From NCBI GenBank assembly GCA_011947345.1, contig JAAVTG010000253.1:1-57364 (forward strand): 57,364 nt of DNA, read 5' to 3'. Below, one piece after another: positions 53,636 to 57,364 of this stretch (the first letter of the stretch is position 1; each line of letters begins with the position of its first letter). Position numbers and translations under genes: made by a program. The stretch is from Phytophthora quininea (Eukaryota > Oomycota > Peronosporomycetes > Peronosporales > Peronosporaceae). The notes beneath the pieces are model-generated. The model ran no database searches, had not been told where the DNA came from, and saw nothing but the letters and a program-made list of their open reading frames with translations.

Positions 53636-54622
53636 TTAGCCCGCGTACGTGAGCTGCACAATCTCTCGGATGTTCGACCGGCAATCGCGTTCTTCCCACA
53701 CAGTTTCTGCTCGAAAAATACCGTCCGCTTGTACTAGTCCAACAAAGTGCTGGACGCTGCCTCCAGTACCGAAATAATACTTCTTGGCCGCCACCAGCGC
53801 GCGGGAGTTCGGGTCACGTCGCAAATGCCTCTTGATCGTCTACAGCACAGCCACATCATCAAATTACCACACCAAATAAAATCGTCGTAATAATTACCCG
53901 GTAAAGTTCCAGCGCCACTGCTTCCGTGTAGATGGTCTCAGCCGTCAAGATCAAGTCAAACTGCATCTCTTGCTCACTCAACTTCTCCACCTCTTGCATG
54001 TACTGGGTGATACTGCTCCACGCACCAGCATAAAACGCTGCCTTATTGTACAAACCCTCATCCCTATGTACATTACGTAGCACATTGGGGCACGTCGTAA
54101 GCTCCAGCACTTCCTTGTTATAGTCACTGAACACCACTCGCTCCGCTCCTATTACAAAAATCCATTAGCAAAAATATCAACAACATTAAATAGTCTAAAA
54201 TATGTTTTTATCACCTCTCTGCAGGGCATGGATGCCTGGCAGTCCATGGCCGCAGCCTAGCTCCAACACTGTCCTGGGCATCTTGAACTGCTGCAGTTGA
54301 GCCTCCACAAGCTTCACCAGGTCTACAGCGCACTCCCAGAGCTTAAACCCGCCTTCGTACACTCCCGTCTGCACGTCGGATGTCGTCAAGATGGCGCTGA
54401 TCTCCCCCGTCCGCTTCAAAAGTTGGTGTCCGTAGTGTTGGCGATCTCGAACGCCATGTCGCCCACCTGCACGGCCGAGAAGGACAAAGACGCTGAAGAC
54501 GGCGTCCAGATAAACCTCTCTCCCTTGCGCATGGCCGTAGCGGACTCTACGGGGCGTGAGGACGCCGCTGGAGCTGTCGCCGCGCCGCCATCGCCTTCCA
54601 GTGCGAAGTTGAACGAGAACAT
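53636..54622 (-). CDS. METTL18: METTL18-like histidine N-methyltransferase
   Basis: Three exons on the minus strand: 54215-54622, 53898-54148 and 53636-53839, with 66-bp and 58-bp GT-AG introns. Motifs of the seven-beta-strand SAM methyltransferase: GGFKLWECAVDLV, VLELGCGHGLPGIHAL (SAM-binding motif I), VVFSDYNKEVLE (motif II region), FDLILTAETIYTEAVALELYR and YYFGTGGSVQHFVGLV, all in the order found in METTL18/Hpm1 enzymes, which methylate a histidine of ribosomal protein uL3. The start is the ATG at 54622. One frame step at 54418-54421 sits in a TTTT run; one extra T gives a continuous NFLKRTGE join. Divergent from the DCAF1-like gene with a 97-bp shared promoter. Confidence 0.85.
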
Positions 54623-54719
54623 AGTAAATGGCTATGGGTTACTCAAACAGAGTAACCTAAAATGTACCCTATTTGCTCGGCGTATACAAAACTTCTCACT
54701 TTTTCACTTGCTGTATCTG
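54623..54719. promoter_or_regulatory. Divergent METTL18/DCAF1 promoter with GGTTAC palindrome
   Basis: ATGGCTAT at 54628-54635 and GGTTAC (54637-54642), 9-base spacer TCAAACAGA, GTAACC (54652-54657). The same arrangement as upstream of CF8/CF9, although these genes are unrelated in sequence. The palindrome begins 15 bp from the METTL18 start codon and ends 62 bp from the DCAF1 start. Confidence 0.6.
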
Positions 54720-57364
54720 ATGGAGTCGCCGCGATGGCACCGTGAGACGATGGTGGTAGACGCCGAGGAGATGCTGGACCCGGTGGAGGAGCGCGTGTAC
54801 GCGCTGTCCCAGGAGCTCACGCAGACGGACCCGGATGTGGCCGCGCTCACGGACGACGAGACGGTCACCAAGCTCAACATGTGCGCAATGACCATCACTC
54901 TGACGCATTTCGAGTGCGGAATCGACGCCCCTCGCTGATTTCTGGCTGTTTATGGATACGATAGAATTGCGGAAACATTGGAGGAGGTGGAGACATCCTT
55001 CCGCAAGGAGAGATCGTCCCCGTATCGACGTGACGGTGAGCGCAAGCACCTGCACAAGTCGCAGAATTTGGTATACATGTTGTACACTGACATTATACAC
55101 TATGCGGTGGGTTGATTTCTATAGGACATTTGATTGGGAACTTGCTGCAAGTGCTTGAGCAGAACGAAGACTTCTATCCGATGGTAAGAAGTTGGTTAGA
55201 GCGTTGAAGTGATGGGCAACTTCAACCTCTCGTTGTGTGGTATTCGAAGTAACTTGCTAATTGTGTGTATTGCAGTTGGAAAGTAAGCTGGCTGACCTGA
55301 GTGCCAACAAAGCGAAGGCAGCAACATGTCGATTGCTGCTGGCTACGGTGCCAGTGAACAGCAGAGCCATCGTGCGTCTGTTGGACGACGACGATGAGAT
55401 GCTGGAAAAAGTGTGTGGGTATGCGACGGACAACGATCCGGCGCTGCGATGCTACGCGACGGGGCTGCTCTCCGTGGGCTTGAGAGACCGCTCCGTCGCG
55501 GATACTGTTGTGAATAATGATACACCGGTTAAATTGCTGAAAAGGGCTCGAATGTACGCCTCCAAGCTGGAGAAAGAACGCCAGCAAGCTGTCAAATATA
55601 TCCAAGAACATCTGCGTTTTGTGGCATCTCGGCACAAAAGGCAAATGGCGGTGGAGCCATCAAGGCGACAACGCCGCAGCGATTGAATTTGAAACGCAAA
55701 CACTCGGATATCGGAACCAGATCAACTGTGCATATGAATGATAACGGCGACAGTGGAGAGATCAATTCGAACACGGAGTCTGAAGAAGACCCCGTGTCAA
55801 CTGTATCGACCCAGCAGTCGCTTCCAATATCGTCAAGTGCCGACGACGATGGAATAGGGTGTTTGGTGACGACGAGTCAATTACAATGCCGAATCCTGAA
55901 CTTCACGAAGAGGACTTTAAGCGGCTTGTGATGCTGGAGCTCTTGTATACGCTTGATTGTCTCGGATCGATGGGTGAGTATCTGGAGCTTTTTGCGCCTG
56001 CGCTGAAGGAAGATATTGTGGGAACGATCATACATTCTTCCACAGCAAGAACCCTGCCGTTTTATCGCACACGATGACACTGACGTCGCATTTCCTAGCC
56101 CACAAAAATTTTCATTTTCTCTGATTGAATCAGGTGGAGGTTACTTTTTAAAGTTTTTAACTTGCAGCAACCGGCAGGTCAAATCGGACTACTGGACCGG
56201 AGCTTATCGATGTGTTTTCATGGCTTTGCGTCTTCATCAGCTGTCATGGAGCGGCTAATCGTGATGAACCCAGAAAATATGCTATCGGCAGCATTTACAC
56301 TGCTGTCAAGCCCAAACGATCGTGCAAGGCAAAATGCAGTTGTATTTTTAGCCTTACGCTGAGTTTCAAGGTGATTCTGGACTACTTTGAGAAGCACAAC
56401 GGCTTGTACACTGTACTCAACATCATTCGGGTGGGTAATCACCCCAAATCTGCAGCGCAGCGACAACTTGCCCAAGACGCGTGTTTGTGCCTGCGTCAAT
56501 ACGTACGCATGCACATGGCATTGCTTACCCATCGACTGCGCAGGAAACTAGCTCAATTAAACCACCCCTCCGACCGTTTTCCCAATGTACCGCTGTTAAC
56601 GGCGGCCACGGCAGCGTCTCGAATACCAGCTCGTGTTCCGAAGATTGTTTGGTCCAAGTCGATTGATCTGGATGACAAAACACACGAGCAGAATATGGTG
56701 TTTTACGAAAAGTATCGTTTCAGTGCGAGCAGTGGAAATTCCAACAATTCGTGGTCGGCAGCAACTGGGGGGTGGTATGTGGTCTCCCGCAGCAAAGCTC
56801 AGCCACTTGCGCGGTATTTTGGTGTTGCTTGAGGTGGTAGCTATGATGTGTTCTATGATGCAAAACACTGACCCTGATGCCAATTCTTCGACTATCAGGA
56901 TATGGACGGCTGAACGTGCTCAATTTTGCTTGGATTCTCTCCGGGTTCTAACACTCGTCGTTCCGTCGCTATCCAGCGAAGTGTGCTCAACGGAAGTATC
57001 TTTGGACGAAGGTTCCACTAAGCAATTGGGAATGGCAATTTTGCTGGAAATTGCAATGAGCAATAACCCCAGGGATTCTGAGCTGGTTCGGGATGCATTG
57101 CGGGTCTTTTGTAATTGTGTCTCACCTCCCCACCTCGAAGATTGTTGGCAGCACCCTCTCAAGGATCTTCGTCAATATACATTGACAGCAAGAAGTATGC
57201 GCGCGACCAAGGACGCCCAGCCAGACGGGGCAAACCCTGAGAATCGGAGCTTGTCGAATGCTGATGGCTCTTCTTCAAATTGTTGTTCCAAAGCAAGAGA
57301 TGACAAGATGTTGCGTCCTGTCCGAAAGTTGGCTCGAGAGCGCAACGCTATTAAAGTTTGTGTA
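54720..57364 (+). CDS. DCAF1: DCAF1/VprBP-like CUL4-DDB1 adaptor, 3' end outside window
   Basis: ATG 54720 (MESPRWHRET). A helical ARM-like N-terminal region follows: VLEQNEDFYPM, then an intron ending near 55275, LADLSANKAKAATCRLLLATV, NDPALRCYATGLLSVGL. A LisH-like/linker part follows, then VMERLIVMNPENMLSAAFTLL, KVILDYFEKHNGLYTVLNIIR and LAQDACLCLRQYVRMH, continuing with LLEVVAMMCSMMQNTD to the window edge. The ATGLL and MNPEN-LL signatures are those of DCAF1, the substrate receptor of CRL4 ubiquitin ligases. Frame breaks near 55645 (A run), 55855 (G run), 56350 and 56815 and an unclear small intron at about 55070-55128 remain. The WD40 part would lie beyond 57364. Confidence 0.75.

Noticed and set aside
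9728..54657. GGTTAC/GTAACC inverted repeats as transposon ends
   Set aside because: The sequence between the repeats is only 5-9 bases, flanks differ, and all copies lie near start codons, so a regulatory site fits better.

Overview
This window is nuclear DNA of an oomycete, most likely a Phytophthora-like plant pathogen. The evidence is a secreted RXLR-dEER effector gene, very short introns (mostly 55-75 bp, GTAAGT or GTACGT donors, YAG acceptors), pieces of an oomycete-type polytopic membrane protein family, and several classes of DNA transposon. I saw no rRNA, tRNA, CRISPR or prokaryotic features.

Layout. Positions 1-1043: broken end of an NADP glutamate dehydrogenase gene (minus). 1376-2623: an HTH plus phospholipase-D-like reading frame. 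2725-7900: decayed membrane-protein pieces and two small secreted, mucin-like, probably GPI-anchored proteins. 7955-50111: a cluster of at least 13 copies or fragments of one multigene family that I do not recognise (called here the cluster family, CF1-CF13). It is interrupted at 14.6-31.5 kb by a 2.35-kb inverted duplication carrying an RXLR effector. The 12-kb spacer between the arms holds a PIF/Harbinger element, a Mutator-like transposase and a complete hAT element. A broken palmitoyl-protein thioesterase (42.9-43.7 kb) sits between CF10 and CF11. 50247-57364: conserved housekeeping-type genes: a multi-EF-hand protein, METTL18-like histidine methyltransferase and a DCAF1/VprBP-like E3-ligase adaptor (running off the window end).

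The cluster family is the main candidate for an undescribed system. A typical member has an N-terminal helical domain of about 100 residues (Tyr-x-Arg-x-Leu...Pro...Ser-Cys-x-x-Val-Leu...Lys-Leu-Glu-Glu-x-Arg-Asp-Ala-Val), a phase-0 intron, a basic then acidic/Ser-rich linker (nuclear-looking), and then a variable number of helical modules of about 90-125 residues. Where the structure can be read, modules are carried on exons bounded by phase-2 introns, so they can be gained or lost without changing frame. Several members, and also the unrelated METTL18/DCAF1 divergent pair, have a palindrome GGTTAC-N5-9-GTAACC (or a variant) within about 15-80 bp of the start codon, often with a nearby ATGGCTAC/GTAGCCAT octamer.

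Many frame breaks here, including those in conserved genes, fall in or beside short homopolymers, and the two inverted-repeat arms differ partly by homopolymer length. Some apparent pseudogenes may therefore be assembly indels. Others (in-frame nonsense codons in CF8, CF10, CF11 and PPT; a lost start codon in CF6) are substitutions and look like real decay.
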